A stretch of 64,000 nt of DNA from Streptomyces sp. SKN60 (GCF_026236535.1 NZ_JAHTMW010000013.1:124001-188000); one strand, 5' to 3'; numbered from the stretch's first letter, positions 33,045 through 40,780 are shown. Numbers and translations: made by a program. Notes: generated from the sequence alone by a model not told the origin.

Positions 33045-35489
33045 CTACGCGCCCCGGTTGGTCGCCGTGCCCTTCACCGCGTCGAGCGCGTACACGCAGC
33101 GGTCCTTGCTGCACGCGTACACGACACCGTTGCGGGCCACCGGCGAGCCGGTGATCTCGCCGCCGGTCGCCAGCTTCCAGCGCAGCTGGCCGCCGCTCGC
33201 GTCCAGCGTGTAGAGCACGTGGTCGGCGGAGCCGAAGTGCACCCGGCCGTCGGCGACCACGGGGGCGCCGATCAGCTCGCCGCCCGCCGCGAACCGCCAC
33301 TTCGGGGTGCCGGTGACCGCGTCCAGGGTGTAGAGCGCGCTGCCGCTGCCGACGTGCACGTTGCCCGCGGCGACGAGCACCGGCTCGGTCGACTGGCGCT
33401 GCTCGGTGGCGATCCGCCAGCGGTCCTTGCCGGTCGTGGCGTCGAGCGCGTACACCGTGCCGAGGTGGTCGGCGAGGTACACCCCGCCGCCGGTGACCGC
33501 CGGGCCGGGCGCGAACGCGGGCGGCGACAGGAACACGGCCGGCGCCTCGAAGTGCCAGCGGACATGGCCGCTCGCGATGTCCACGCACAGCACCCGGGTG
33601 CCGGCCGCCACGTAGACGCAGCCGTCCTCGGCCGGGGCGAGCCGCACCGGCACATGGGCGCAGGAGGCGGCGTCGCCGATCGGGTACGACCAGCGTTCCG
33701 TGCCCGTACGGGCGTCGAGCGCGGCCAGCCGGGCGTCCCGCCACACGTACACGGTGTCGCCGTGCACCGCCGGGCCGCCCTCCGGCGTCTCGAAGTCGGT
33801 CTGGGCGCCGGTGAGCTCCCACAGCTTGGCGCCGTTGGAGGCCTCCCAGGCCTGGACGCCGCCGCCGCGGGTGCCGGTGACGACGGTGCCCCGGTCCACC
33901 TGGAGGGAGTACACCCAGGAGTCCGTGTGCAGCCGCCAGCGCTCGCCGCCGTCGTGCGCGTCGAGCGCGTACAGCGTCGGGCCGTCGGAGGCGTGGATCC
34001 GGCCCCCGGACACCGCCATCGACCAGGCGACGTCACGGGTCTTGAACTGGCGCCGGCCGCTCGCCGTGTCCAGGGCGTGCACCTCGAAGGAGGTCACGTA
34101 GAGCAGGTCGCCATCGACCACGGGGGTGCCCCACACGTCGTTCGACATCCGGAACCGCCACGGCCGCCAGTGGCCGGGCGCCTCGGGCGCCTGGGTGGCG
34201 CCGGTCTCCGGGGTACGGGCGGCGGGCCCGGGCCCCGCGAGCGGGCGGGAGCCGGGCGGCGGGCCGGGCTCGGCGCCGTTCGCGCCGCCGGGCGGCCGGA
34301 TCCAGCCGGTGGCCGTGTCGGGCGAGGAGCCCGGGCCGACCCGGACGGCGGCCCGGGTGTCGGCCACCCGCGGGCCGGGACCGATCGGCACGGCGGCGCC
34401 GGCGAGCCGTACCGGACCGGGATCGGACGCCGACGCCGACGCCTGTACGGACACGGGCGCGGGCGACGGCGCGGGGTCGCCGGCCGGACCGGCGTGCCGG
34501 CCGCCCGGGAAGCGCGGGTCGCCGCCGCCCTGCCCGTCGGGGGCGCGCGGCGGGCGCGGCGGCATCGGCGGCTGCGCCGGGACCTGCGGGGCGGGCCGGC
34601 CGCCGCGGCGGGTCTCGATCATGGCGACGGCACTCTGCGGCAGCCAGGCCGCGGCGGTGCCGCTGTCGTCCTCGCCCGACCCGAAGAGGTGCGGGGCGAG
34701 CATCGCCTGCAGATCGGCCGGGGTGGGGCGCTGGGCGACGTCCATCTGCATGCAGGCGTCGATCAGCGGCCGCAGCTCGTCCGGCAGCCCCTCCAGGTCC
34801 GGGCCCTCGCGCAGCAGCATGAACACGGTCTCGACCGGGTTCGCACCGTGGAACGGCGCGTGCCCGGTGGCCGCGAAGACCAGCATGGAGCCGAGCGAGA
34901 AGACATCGCTGGCACCGGTGACGCTGCGCGAGTCGCGGGCCTGCTCGGGCGACATGTAGGCGGGGGTGCCGACGGCGACGTTGGTCATGGTCAGGCGCGT
35001 GTTCGAGACGCCCGACGCGATGCCGAAGTCGATCACCCGGGGGCCGTCCTCGACGACGAGGACGTTGGACGGCTTGAGGTCGCGGTGGACGAGCCCGGCG
35101 CCGTGGATGGACTGCAGGGCCTCGGCGACACCGGCCGCGAGCCAGCGCACCGCCTGGGCCGGGAGCGGCCCGCACTCGTTCACTATCTCTTCGAGGGAGG
35201 GCGCCGGCACGTACGCGGTCGCGAGCCACGGCACGGCGGCACGCGGGTCGGCGTCGACGACGGCCGCCGTGTAGAAGCCGGAGACCGCGCGGGCGGCCTC
35301 GACCTCACGCGTGAAGCGGACCCGGAACAGCTGGTCCTCGGCGAGCTCCGTCCGCACGGTCTTGATCGCCACGCGCCGCCCGGACGCCGAGCGCGCGAGA
35401 TACACGAGACCCATTCCGCCCGCGCCGAGCCGGCCCAGCACCTCGAAGGGCCCGATCCTTCTCGGGTCGTGCTGCGTCAGCTGCTCCAC
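33045..35489 (-). CDS. afsK: Ser/Thr protein kinase AfsK
   Basis: An 814-residue eukaryotic-type kinase fused to a PQQ-like beta-propeller. Kinase domain about 10-275: glycine loop LGAGGMGLVYLA, VAIK lysine near 43, HRDLKPSN near 135-142, DFG near 154, TPAYMSPEQA. A Pro/Gly-rich linker follows to about 450, then PQQ repeats to the end (RWRLHTDSW, KWRFAAGG, RWKLATGG with YALDA units). Near-identity of the kinase lobe and start (VEQLTQHDPRRIGPFEVLG) to AfsK gives the name; AfsK autophosphorylates and phosphorylates AfsR, and the propeller may sense a ligand. GTG 35489 is chosen for GGGGAGGTGG upstream. Confidence 0.94.
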   Translation of the reverse strand: MEQLTQHDPRRIGPFEVLGRLGAGGMGLVYLARSASGRRVAIKTVRTELAEDQLFRVRFTREVEAARAVSGFYTAAVVDADPRAAVPWLATAYVPAPSLEEIVNECGPLPAQAVRWLAAGVAEALQSIHGAGLVHRDLKPSNVLVVEDGPRVIDFGIASGVSNTRLTMTNVAVGTPAYMSPEQARDSRSVTGASDVFSLGSMLVFAATGHAPFHGANPVETVFMLLREGPDLEGLPDELRPLIDACMQMDVAQRPTPADLQAMLAPHLFGSGEDDSGTAAAWLPQSAVAMIETRRGGRPAPQVPAQPPMPPRPPRAPDGQGGGDPRFPGGRHAGPAGDPAPSPAPVSVQASASASDPGPVRLAGAAVPIGPGPRVADTRAAVRVGPGSSPDTATGWIRPPGGANGAEPGPPPGSRPLAGPGPAARTPETGATQAPEAPGHWRPWRFRMSNDVWGTPVVDGDLLYVTSFEVHALDTASGRRQFKTRDVAWSMAVSGGRIHASDGPTLYALDAHDGGERWRLHTDSWVYSLQVDRGTVVTGTRGGGVQAWEASNGAKLWELTGAQTDFETPEGGPAVHGDTVYVWRDARLAALDARTGTERWSYPIGDAASCAHVPVRLAPAEDGCVYVAAGTRVLCVDIASGHVRWHFEAPAVFLSPPAFAPGPAVTGGGVYLADHLGTVYALDATTGKDRWRIATEQRQSTEPVLVAAGNVHVGSGSALYTLDAVTGTPKWRFAAGGELIGAPVVADGRVHFGSADHVLYTLDASGGQLRWKLATGGEITGSPVARNGVVYACSKDRCVYALDAVKGTATNRGA

Positions 35490-35597
35490 TTGCCTGCCAC
35501 CTCCCCGTAGGGCCATGAGATTACGGCCCCGTGGCCCCTGATTGTTCCTGTCCGGGGCGGTGGTTGCGAACCCGGGGGCGGATCGGGGTGTCCTATC

Positions 35598-36509
35598 TCA
35601 TTTCGGAGGCGTGTCGGAGGCCGGGGTGGCGGGCGTGTCGCCGCGCGTCGCGTCCGATTCCTCCCGGTCTGCCGGGTCGGGCTCGGCAGCGGGTTCGGCG
35701 ATTGACTCGGCGGTCGGCTCGGCGATTGGCTCGGCGATTGGCTCGGCCAGGACGGCGAAGCGGGCGCCCTGGTTGTCGTGGAGGACGGCGATGCGGCCGT
35801 AGGGGGTGTCGACGGGGCCTTCGGCGACGCGGCCGCCGAGGCGGACGGCGGTGGCGCAGGCCTCGTCGCAGTCGTGGACGGCGAAGTAGACGAGCACATG
35901 GCCGGGCATCTCGGCCGGGAAGGCGTCGGTGATCACGGCGCGGCCGCCGAAGGCGGTGTCGTCGCCGGGACGGGAGCCGGGCGGCGACCACACGCGGTAG
36001 TCGAAGCCCTCGGCGCGGCCCTCCGCGGCGGGGTCGACCTGGCGGCCGAGCCAGCCGAAGACGCTCGCGTAGAAGGTGTCGACCGCCTCGGGCTGCCGGG
36101 TGTACACCTCCAGCCAGCAGAAGGACCCGGGCTCGCCGGTCACCTCGAAGCCGTCGGCGTCGCCGGCCTGCCGCAGCCCGAAGACCGCTCCGCCGGGGTC
36201 GGCGGCGAGCGCGAGCACCCCGAAGGGCCCGACGGGGTACGGCTCCATCACCATCCGCCCGCCGGCCGCCTTCACCCGGGCGGCCAGCGCCCCGGCGTCG
36301 TCGGCGGCCAGATACACGGTCCAGGTGGTCGGCATCCGCCCGTCCCGCTTGGGCACGAGCCCGGCCACCCGCCGCCCGTTCAGCAGCGCCTCGTCCCGCG
36401 AGGCGTCGAAGCTCCAGCCGAAGAGCTCACCGTAGAAGCGCTTCCCCCCTTCGAGGTCGGGAAGCTGCGCGTCCACCCAGCAGGGGGTGCCCTGTGCGAA
36501 TACGGCCAT
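35598..36509 (-). CDS. VOC-family protein, two glyoxalase-like units
   Basis: A 303-residue protein with two vicinal-oxygen-chelate modules (about 5-120 and 130-250), each with the F-Y-x-x-x-F/V-GW-core (GGKRFYGELFGWSFD; AVDTFYASVFGWLGR) and a DPGGAVFGL or DNQGARFAVL closing strand. Such proteins include glyoxalases, dioxygenases and drug-binding proteins; the substrate is unknown. The last 50 residues are acidic AEP repeats encoded by a 12-bp tandem repeat and are probably disordered. ATG 36509 begins the first strand; the longer upstream frame is Arg/Pro-rich and rejected. Confidence 0.85.
   Translation of the reverse strand: MAVFAQGTPCWVDAQLPDLEGGKRFYGELFGWSFDASRDEALLNGRRVAGLVPKRDGRMPTTWTVYLAADDAGALAARVKAAGGRMVMEPYPVGPFGVLALAADPGGAVFGLRQAGDADGFEVTGEPGSFCWLEVYTRQPEAVDTFYASVFGWLGRQVDPAAEGRAEGFDYRVWSPPGSRPGDDTAFGGRAVITDAFPAEMPGHVLVYFAVHDCDEACATAVRLGGRVAEGPVDTPYGRIAVLHDNQGARFAVLAEPIAEPIAEPTAESIAEPAAEPDPADREESDATRGDTPATPASDTPPK
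35698..35745. repeat. 12-bp tandem repeat x4 in VOC gene
   Basis: Four units of GCGATTGGCTCG (two exact, two degraded) encode the AEPI-type repeats in the C-terminal tail. Confidence 0.8.
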
Positions 36510-36810
36510 GCCACCAGAATGGGTCGGCCCGGGCGGCCGCGCACGCGCCCGAAAGCGAACGATTGTGCCCATTCAGGCGCCGGAGCCCTTGTCCTGCTTG
36601 GGTTGTCCACCGAAGTTGTCCACAGCCTGTTAATAAGCCTTATGAGGTGCGCGCTCGCGCTCGGACCCCTCCGCGCGGGCTCCGGAGACCCCTCCCCGCC
36701 CCCCCCCGGAGGCCCCGCCCGAAGGCCCGCTCAGCGGCCCGTCAGAGGGGGTGCACCCCATTTGCAGTCGGCCGAATCGCGCGTCGATCACCCCTCGGTA
36801 AGCTGACGGC
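36510..36810. other. Divergent intergenic region with DnaA-box pair
   Basis: A 301-base gap between the VOC gene and tetR. It holds two DnaA-type boxes, an 11-bp dyad ATAAG-C-CTTAT (36633-36643), a C-rich stretch and presumably both promoters. The half-site GCTGACGG lies directly before the tetR start. Confidence 0.6.
36603..36624 (+). promoter_or_regulatory. Two DnaA boxes
   Basis: TTGTCCACA (36616-36624) matches the preferred Streptomyces DnaA box exactly, and TTGTCCACC (36603-36611) differs at the last base. They lie in the same orientation, 13 bp apart. Confidence 0.55.
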
Positions 36811-37458
36811 ATGACAGGACAAGTACGCACCGTCGACGGCCGCGTGGCCGGACGACGCGGCCAGGCGACGCGGCAGAAGCTGCTCGACTGCCTCGGTGAG
36901 ATGCTCAGCTCCTCGCCCTACCGGGACGTCAAGGTCATCGACGTGGCCCGGAAGGCGGGCACTTCGCCCGCGACGTTCTACCAGTACTTCCCTGACGTCG
37001 AGGGTGCCGTCCTCGAGATCGCGGAGGAAATGGCCAAGGAGGGCGCCGGGTTGACCGAACTGGTCTCCGGGCGGTCCTGGGTCGGCAAGGCCGGCTGGCA
37101 GACCTCCGAGGAGCTGGTCGAGGGATTCCTCGACTTCTGGCGCAAGCACGACGCGATCCTGCGGGTGGTGGACCTCGGGGCCGCGGAGGGCGACAAGCGG
37201 TTCTACAAGATCCGCATGAAGATCCTGAACTCGGTCACCAACTCCCTCACGGACGCGGTGAAGGAGCTCCAGTCGAAGGGCAAGGTCGACAAGGACGTCA
37301 GCCCCGCGGCGATGGCGGGCTCGCTGGTGGCGATGCTGGCGGCGGTCGCCGGCCACCAGAAGGGCTTCCAGACCTGGGGCGTGAAGCAGGCCGAACTCAA
37401 GCCGAACCTCGCTCTGTTGGTGCACCTGGGGATCACGGGCAAGAAGCCGACGAAGTAA
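36811..37458 (+). CDS. TetR-family regulator
   Basis: A 215-residue TetR repressor. The N-terminal helix-turn-helix (about 18-65) shows RQKLLDCLGEMLSSSPYRDVKVIDVARKAGTSPATFYQYFPDVEGAVLEIAEEM; the rest is the helical ligand-binding domain with KAGWQTSEELVEGFLDFWRKHDAILRVVDLGAAEGDKRFYKIR. It lies between the two halves of the operator-bearing catabolic genes and is the best local candidate for the 17-bp dyad, though its own promoter has only a half-site. The ligand is probably a CoA thioester or fatty acid-like molecule, by analogy with TetR regulators of beta-oxidation. Confidence 0.9.
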   Translation: MTGQVRTVDGRVAGRRGQATRQKLLDCLGEMLSSSPYRDVKVIDVARKAGTSPATFYQYFPDVEGAVLEIAEEMAKEGAGLTELVSGRSWVGKAGWQTSEELVEGFLDFWRKHDAILRVVDLGAAEGDKRFYKIRMKILNSVTNSLTDAVKELQSKGKVDKDVSPAAMAGSLVAMLAAVAGHQKGFQTWGVKQAELKPNLALLVHLGITGKKPTK

Positions 37459-37505
37459 CCCCGTGCCCCGGGAGCGCCCCGCTGCTCCCTTCACCCGTCC
37501 TGTCG

Positions 37506-37558
37506 CGCCGGCGGCGGTCCCGCCCGTACCTGTTCCGTACGGGAGGCCGCCGCCGGCG
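37506..37558. terminator. Terminator after tetR
   Basis: CGCCGGCGGCGG and CCGCCGCCGGCG (12-bp perfect outer stem) enclose a smaller hairpin with complementary CCCGTAC and GTACGGG segments, followed by TTTG. Placed between tetR and the convergent reductase gene. Confidence 0.8.
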
Positions 37559-37569
37559 TTTGTTCGGCC

Positions 37570-37606
37570 CCGGTCAGCCCGGTCAGCCCGGTCAGCCCCG
37601 GTCAGT
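37570..37606. repeat. 9-bp tandem repeat x4
   Basis: CCGGTCAGC repeats four times, the last after one extra C, running over the stop codon of the leftward reductase gene. Confidence 0.8.
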
Positions 37607-38084
37607 CCCCGCCCGGGGTCCGGGTCAGCCGGAAGAGGCGGATCTCGCGCTCGATCCGCGCCTGGTACGTGGCGTAGGGCGGCCAGAAGACGAGCGCCGC
37701 CCGCCAGGCCTCGGCGCGTTCGTCGCCGGTGAGCAGTCTGGCCCGTACGGGGAGGCTCTCGCCGCGCCAGCTGATCTCGGCGTCCGGGTGGGCGAGCAGG
37801 TTGGCGGTCCAGGCGGGGTGGCCGGGGCGGCCGAAGTTGGAGCCGACGAGCAGCCAGCTGCCGCCCGGCTCGGGCATGCAGGCGAGCGGGGTGACGCGCG
37901 GCTGTCCGCTCTTCGCACCCTTGGCGGTGAGCACCACGCCGGGCAGCATACGGGCGCTGAGCAGCACTTTTCCGCCGGTGAGCCGGTGCACGGCGCGGTC
38001 CATGGCGGGGATGAAGCGGGGCGCGACCTTCGCGAAGGCGCGGGTCGAGGAGACCTTCTGCAGCATGCGCAGTCCGACGGGCAT
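37602..38084 (-). CDS. Deazaflavin (F420)-dependent nitroreductase-family protein
   Basis: A 160-residue split-barrel protein of the DUF385/Ddn family. FDRs of this group use F420H2 for reductions. The core TAKGAKSGQPRVTPLACMPEPGGSWLLVGSNFGRPGHPAWTANL is typical: the GxxSGxxR-type loop and the GRPxHPAWxxNL motif that contacts the deazaflavin. Substrate unknown. It starts inside the stop of the acyl-CoA dehydrogenase (TGATG), so it is translationally coupled to it and falls under the O9/O10 promoter. FbiC in the same window would provide cofactor. Confidence 0.9.
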   Translation of the reverse strand: MPVGLRMLQKVSSTRAFAKVAPRFIPAMDRAVHRLTGGKVLLSARMLPGVVLTAKGAKSGQPRVTPLACMPEPGGSWLLVGSNFGRPGHPAWTANLLAHPDAEISWRGESLPVRARLLTGDERAEAWRAALVFWPPYATYQARIEREIRLFRLTRTPGGD

Positions 38085-39385
38085 CAGGCCACCTCTCCGG
38101 GGGTCGCGCCGAAGAGTCCGCCGCGTTCGGCGGCCCGCGCCCGGAGCCGTACCGCCGGGCCGAAGAGGAGTTCGTCGGCGGTCGCCCGCTTGAAGTACAG
38201 ATGGGCGTCGTGTTCCCAGGTGATGCCGATGCCGCCGTGCAGTTGGATCGTCTCGGCGGCGGCCGCCCGCTGGGCGTCCAGGGCCTGGGCGAGGGCGAGC
38301 GCGGCGGAGACGCCGTCACCGTCCGTCGCCGCGCAGCGCGTGAGCGAGCGCGCCGACTCGATCTGGACGAGCAGGTCGGCGAGCCGGTGCTTGACCGCCT
38401 GGAAGGAGCCGATGGGGCGGCCGAACTGTTCGCGGGTGGCGGCGTGTTCGACGGTCCGGTCGAGGGCGCCGCGGGCGGCTCCGACGGCCTCGGCGGCGAG
38501 CATGACGGCGGCCCCCCGCCCGGCGGCGGCGAGCGCGCCGGGCACGTCGAGCGGCTCCTCCCCCAGCAACTCGGCTCGCACGTCCCGCAGTTGGACGGTC
38601 GCCTGGGAGCGGGTGAGATCGAGGGTGGGTTCCCGGTGCCGTACGAGCCCGTCCGCGTCCTCCGGTACGAGGAAGAGCAGCGTACGGCTGCGCGGGAAGC
38701 CGCCGGCGTGGGCGGCGACCAGGAGCAGTCCGGCGCTGTGTCCGTCGAGGACGTGACCGGCCTCGCCGTACAGGGTCCAGCCCTCGCCGTCCGGTGCGGG
38801 GACGGCCTGGATGCCGCCGGCGCGGCCGCCGCCCGCCCAGGGCGTGCCGGTGTTGTCGCCGGTGAGGCCGAGGGCGAGCGGGAGGGAGCCGCCGGGCAGG
38901 GCGAGGGCGCAGGTCAGGGTGCCGTCGGCGATCCGGGGCAGCAGCGCGGCGCGCTGTGCCTCGGTGCCGAGGGCGGCGACGAGCGGGGCGGCGAGGACGG
39001 CGGTGGCGAGCAGCGGGGTGGGGGCGAGGACGCGGCCGGTCTCCTCGCAGGCGAGGGCGAGTTCGGCGGGGCCGCAGCCGACTCCGCCGTACGCGGCCGG
39101 GAGGGCGAGGCCGGGAAGGCCGAGGGTGCCGGCCAGGGTGGCCCAGAGCCCGGTGTCGTATCCCTCGGGGGTGGCGACGGCGGCCCGGACGTCGGCGGGT
39201 CCGGCGCGTTTGGCGAGGAGCTCGCGCAGGGTGCGCCGGATCTCCAGCTGCTCTTCGGTGCCGGTGCCGGGGTCGGTGCCGGGGTCGGCGCCGGGGTCGG
39301 TGCCGGTTCCGAGAATGCCTCCGGTGCCGGGGCCGGGACCGGGGCCGGGGTCCGTGTCGGGGTCGGTGGCGGCGGCGCTGTCCAT
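38084..39385 (-). CDS. Acyl-CoA dehydrogenase
   Basis: A 433-residue FAD-dependent acyl-CoA dehydrogenase introducing a double bond into an acyl-CoA. Features: LPGLALPAAYGGVGCGPAELALACEETGRV (N-terminal helical domain), a middle beta-domain, RTVEHAATREQFGRPIGSFQAVKHRLADLL near 325 and ETIQLHGGIGITWEHDAHLYFKRA near 385-410. The catalytic glutamate is not obvious, as in the ChsE/steroid-type heteromeric dehydrogenases, which often work with a partner. The first 45 residues are a DPGTG low-complexity tail from a 12-bp repeat. GGGGAG precedes the start. It diverges from a thiolase-like gene across O9/O10. Confidence 0.88.
   Translation of the reverse strand: MDSAAATDPDTDPGPGPGPGTGGILGTGTDPGADPGTDPGTGTEEQLEIRRTLRELLAKRAGPADVRAAVATPEGYDTGLWATLAGTLGLPGLALPAAYGGVGCGPAELALACEETGRVLAPTPLLATAVLAAPLVAALGTEAQRAALLPRIADGTLTCALALPGGSLPLALGLTGDNTGTPWAGGGRAGGIQAVPAPDGEGWTLYGEAGHVLDGHSAGLLLVAAHAGGFPRSRTLLFLVPEDADGLVRHREPTLDLTRSQATVQLRDVRAELLGEEPLDVPGALAAAGRGAAVMLAAEAVGAARGALDRTVEHAATREQFGRPIGSFQAVKHRLADLLVQIESARSLTRCAATDGDGVSAALALAQALDAQRAAAAETIQLHGGIGITWEHDAHLYFKRATADELLFGPAVRLRARAAERGGLFGATPGEVA
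39263..39310. repeat. 12-bp tandem repeat x4 in dehydrogenase N-terminus
   Basis: Four units of GGTGCCGGGGTC (two exact, two degraded) encode DPGT/DPGA repeats, followed by a looser Gly/Pro repeat up to 39360. Confidence 0.8.
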
Positions 39386-39406
39386 GGGCTGGGGCTCCCC
39401 TCCGTA

Positions 39407-39423
39407 TCTGACGGGCCGTCATG
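39407..39423. promoter_or_regulatory. Catabolic-regulon operator O9
   Basis: TCTGACGGGCCGTCATG: arms intact apart from the last bases, 22 bases upstream of the acyl-CoA dehydrogenase start. Confidence 0.68.
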
Positions 39424-39478
39424 CTAGAGCCGCGCGGGACAGAAGCACAGACCGCCGGGACCTCCGGATCGAGCCGAA

Positions 39479-39495
39479 TCTGATGTACCGTCAGA
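39479..39495. promoter_or_regulatory. Catabolic-regulon operator O10
   Basis: TCTGATGTACCGTCAGA: one mismatch between arms, ending 3 bases before the thiolase-like ATG, so a bound repressor would block initiation. Confidence 0.68.
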
Positions 39496-39498
39496 TCC

Positions 39499-40668
39499 AT
39501 GCCCACCACCTCAACGGACCGCCGTCGTCGCGTCGCCGTCGTCGGCATATCCCTCTCCGACGTCGGCCGGGTCGACGAGGCCACGCCCTACGCCCTGCAC
39601 GCCCAGGCCGCCCGCCGCGCGCTCGCCGACAGCGGCCTGGACCGCTCCGTGATCGACGGCCTCGCCTCGGCGGGCCTCGGCACCCTCGCCCCGGTGGAGG
39701 TCGCCGAATACCTGGGCCTGCGGCCGCGCTGGGTGGACTCCACCTCGGTGGGCGGCGCCACCTGGGAGGTCATGGCGGCGCACGCCGCCGACGCCATCGC
39801 CGCCGGGCACGCCAACGCCGTCCTGCTCGTCTACGGCTCCACCGCCCGCGCCGACATCAGGGCGCGCCGCCGCACCGGCAACCTCTCGTTCGGCGCGCGC
39901 GGCCCGCTGCAGTTCGAAGTGCCGTACGGGCACAGCCTGATCGCCAAGTACGCGATGGCCGCGCGCCGCCACATGCACGAGTACGGCACGACGCTCGAAC
40001 AGCTCGCGGAGGTCGCCGTCCAGGCGCGGGCGAACGCGGCGCTCAACCCGGAGGCGATGTTCCGCGACCCGATCACGGTCGACGACGTGCTCGACGGCCC
40101 GATGATCGCGGACCCCTTCACCAAGCTGCACTGCTGCATCCGCAGCGACGGCGGCTGCGCGGTGCTGCTCGCGGCGGAGGAGTACGTACCGGACACGGCG
40201 AAGGCGCCGGTGTGGGTCCTCGGCACCGGCGAGCACGTCTCGCACACCACGATGTCGGAGTGGGCGGACTTCACCGTCTCCCCGGCGGCGGTCAGCGGCC
40301 GGCTGGCCTTCGAGCGCGCGGGCGTGAGCCCGGCCGATGTCGATGTCGCCGAGATCTACGACGCCTTCACCTACATGACCCTGGTGACCCTGGAGGACCT
40401 GGGTTTCTGCGCGAAGGGCGAGGGCGGGGCGTACGTCGCCGAGAAGGACCGGCGGGTGTCGGTGAACACGGACGGCGGGGGCCTGTCCGCCTGCCACCCC
40501 GGGATGCGCGGCCTCTTCCTGCTGGTCGAGGCGGTACGCCAACTGCGCGGCGAGGCACCGGGGTTGCAGGTGCGGCGGCCGGACGGCTCGCTGCCGGAGC
40601 TGGCGGTGGCGTCGGGGACGGGGGGCTGGTTCTGCTCCTCGGGAACGGTGGTCCTGGGCCGGGGCTGA
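39499..40668 (+). CDS. Thiolase-like lipid-transfer/aldolase protein lacking the nucleophile Cys
   Basis: A 389-residue thiolase-fold protein. It shares the C-terminal signature (EIYDAFTYMTLVTLEDLGFCAKGEGGAY near 280-310) with the other thiolase here, but at the nucleophile position it reads SVGGATWEVMAAHAADA, with no cysteine. Such Cys-less members include Ltp2-type retro-aldolases, which cleave beta-hydroxyacyl-CoAs instead of doing thiolysis. No DUF35 gene is adjacent; the OB-fold protein of the other operon could serve. No SD is visible because operator O10 fills the region before ATG 39499, so translation may be leaderless. Confidence 0.85.
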   Translation: MPTTSTDRRRRVAVVGISLSDVGRVDEATPYALHAQAARRALADSGLDRSVIDGLASAGLGTLAPVEVAEYLGLRPRWVDSTSVGGATWEVMAAHAADAIAAGHANAVLLVYGSTARADIRARRRTGNLSFGARGPLQFEVPYGHSLIAKYAMAARRHMHEYGTTLEQLAEVAVQARANAALNPEAMFRDPITVDDVLDGPMIADPFTKLHCCIRSDGGCAVLLAAEEYVPDTAKAPVWVLGTGEHVSHTTMSEWADFTVSPAAVSGRLAFERAGVSPADVDVAEIYDAFTYMTLVTLEDLGFCAKGEGGAYVAEKDRRVSVNTDGGGLSACHPGMRGLFLLVEAVRQLRGEAPGLQVRRPDGSLPELAVASGTGGWFCSSGTVVLGRG

Positions 40669-40780
40669 CCGCCCACCCCTCGGATCTATACAACCGTCAT
40701 AGACAGATGTGTAGGACATCCGTATAGTCGCCTGTGCGGGGCCGGAAGCGACCCCGCACCACCCGACAAGGAGTCCTCTC

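Noticed and set aside
36603..36624. Replication origin
   Set aside because: Only two DnaA boxes and no dnaA/dnaN/gyrB context or box cluster; at most a regulatory or titration site.
1288..39495. KstR or KstR2 cholesterol operators
   Set aside because: Those consensus dyads are built on AAC-GTT and CAAG-CTTG arms; the sites here are CTGACG/CGTCAG, so a known cholesterol regulon cannot be claimed.
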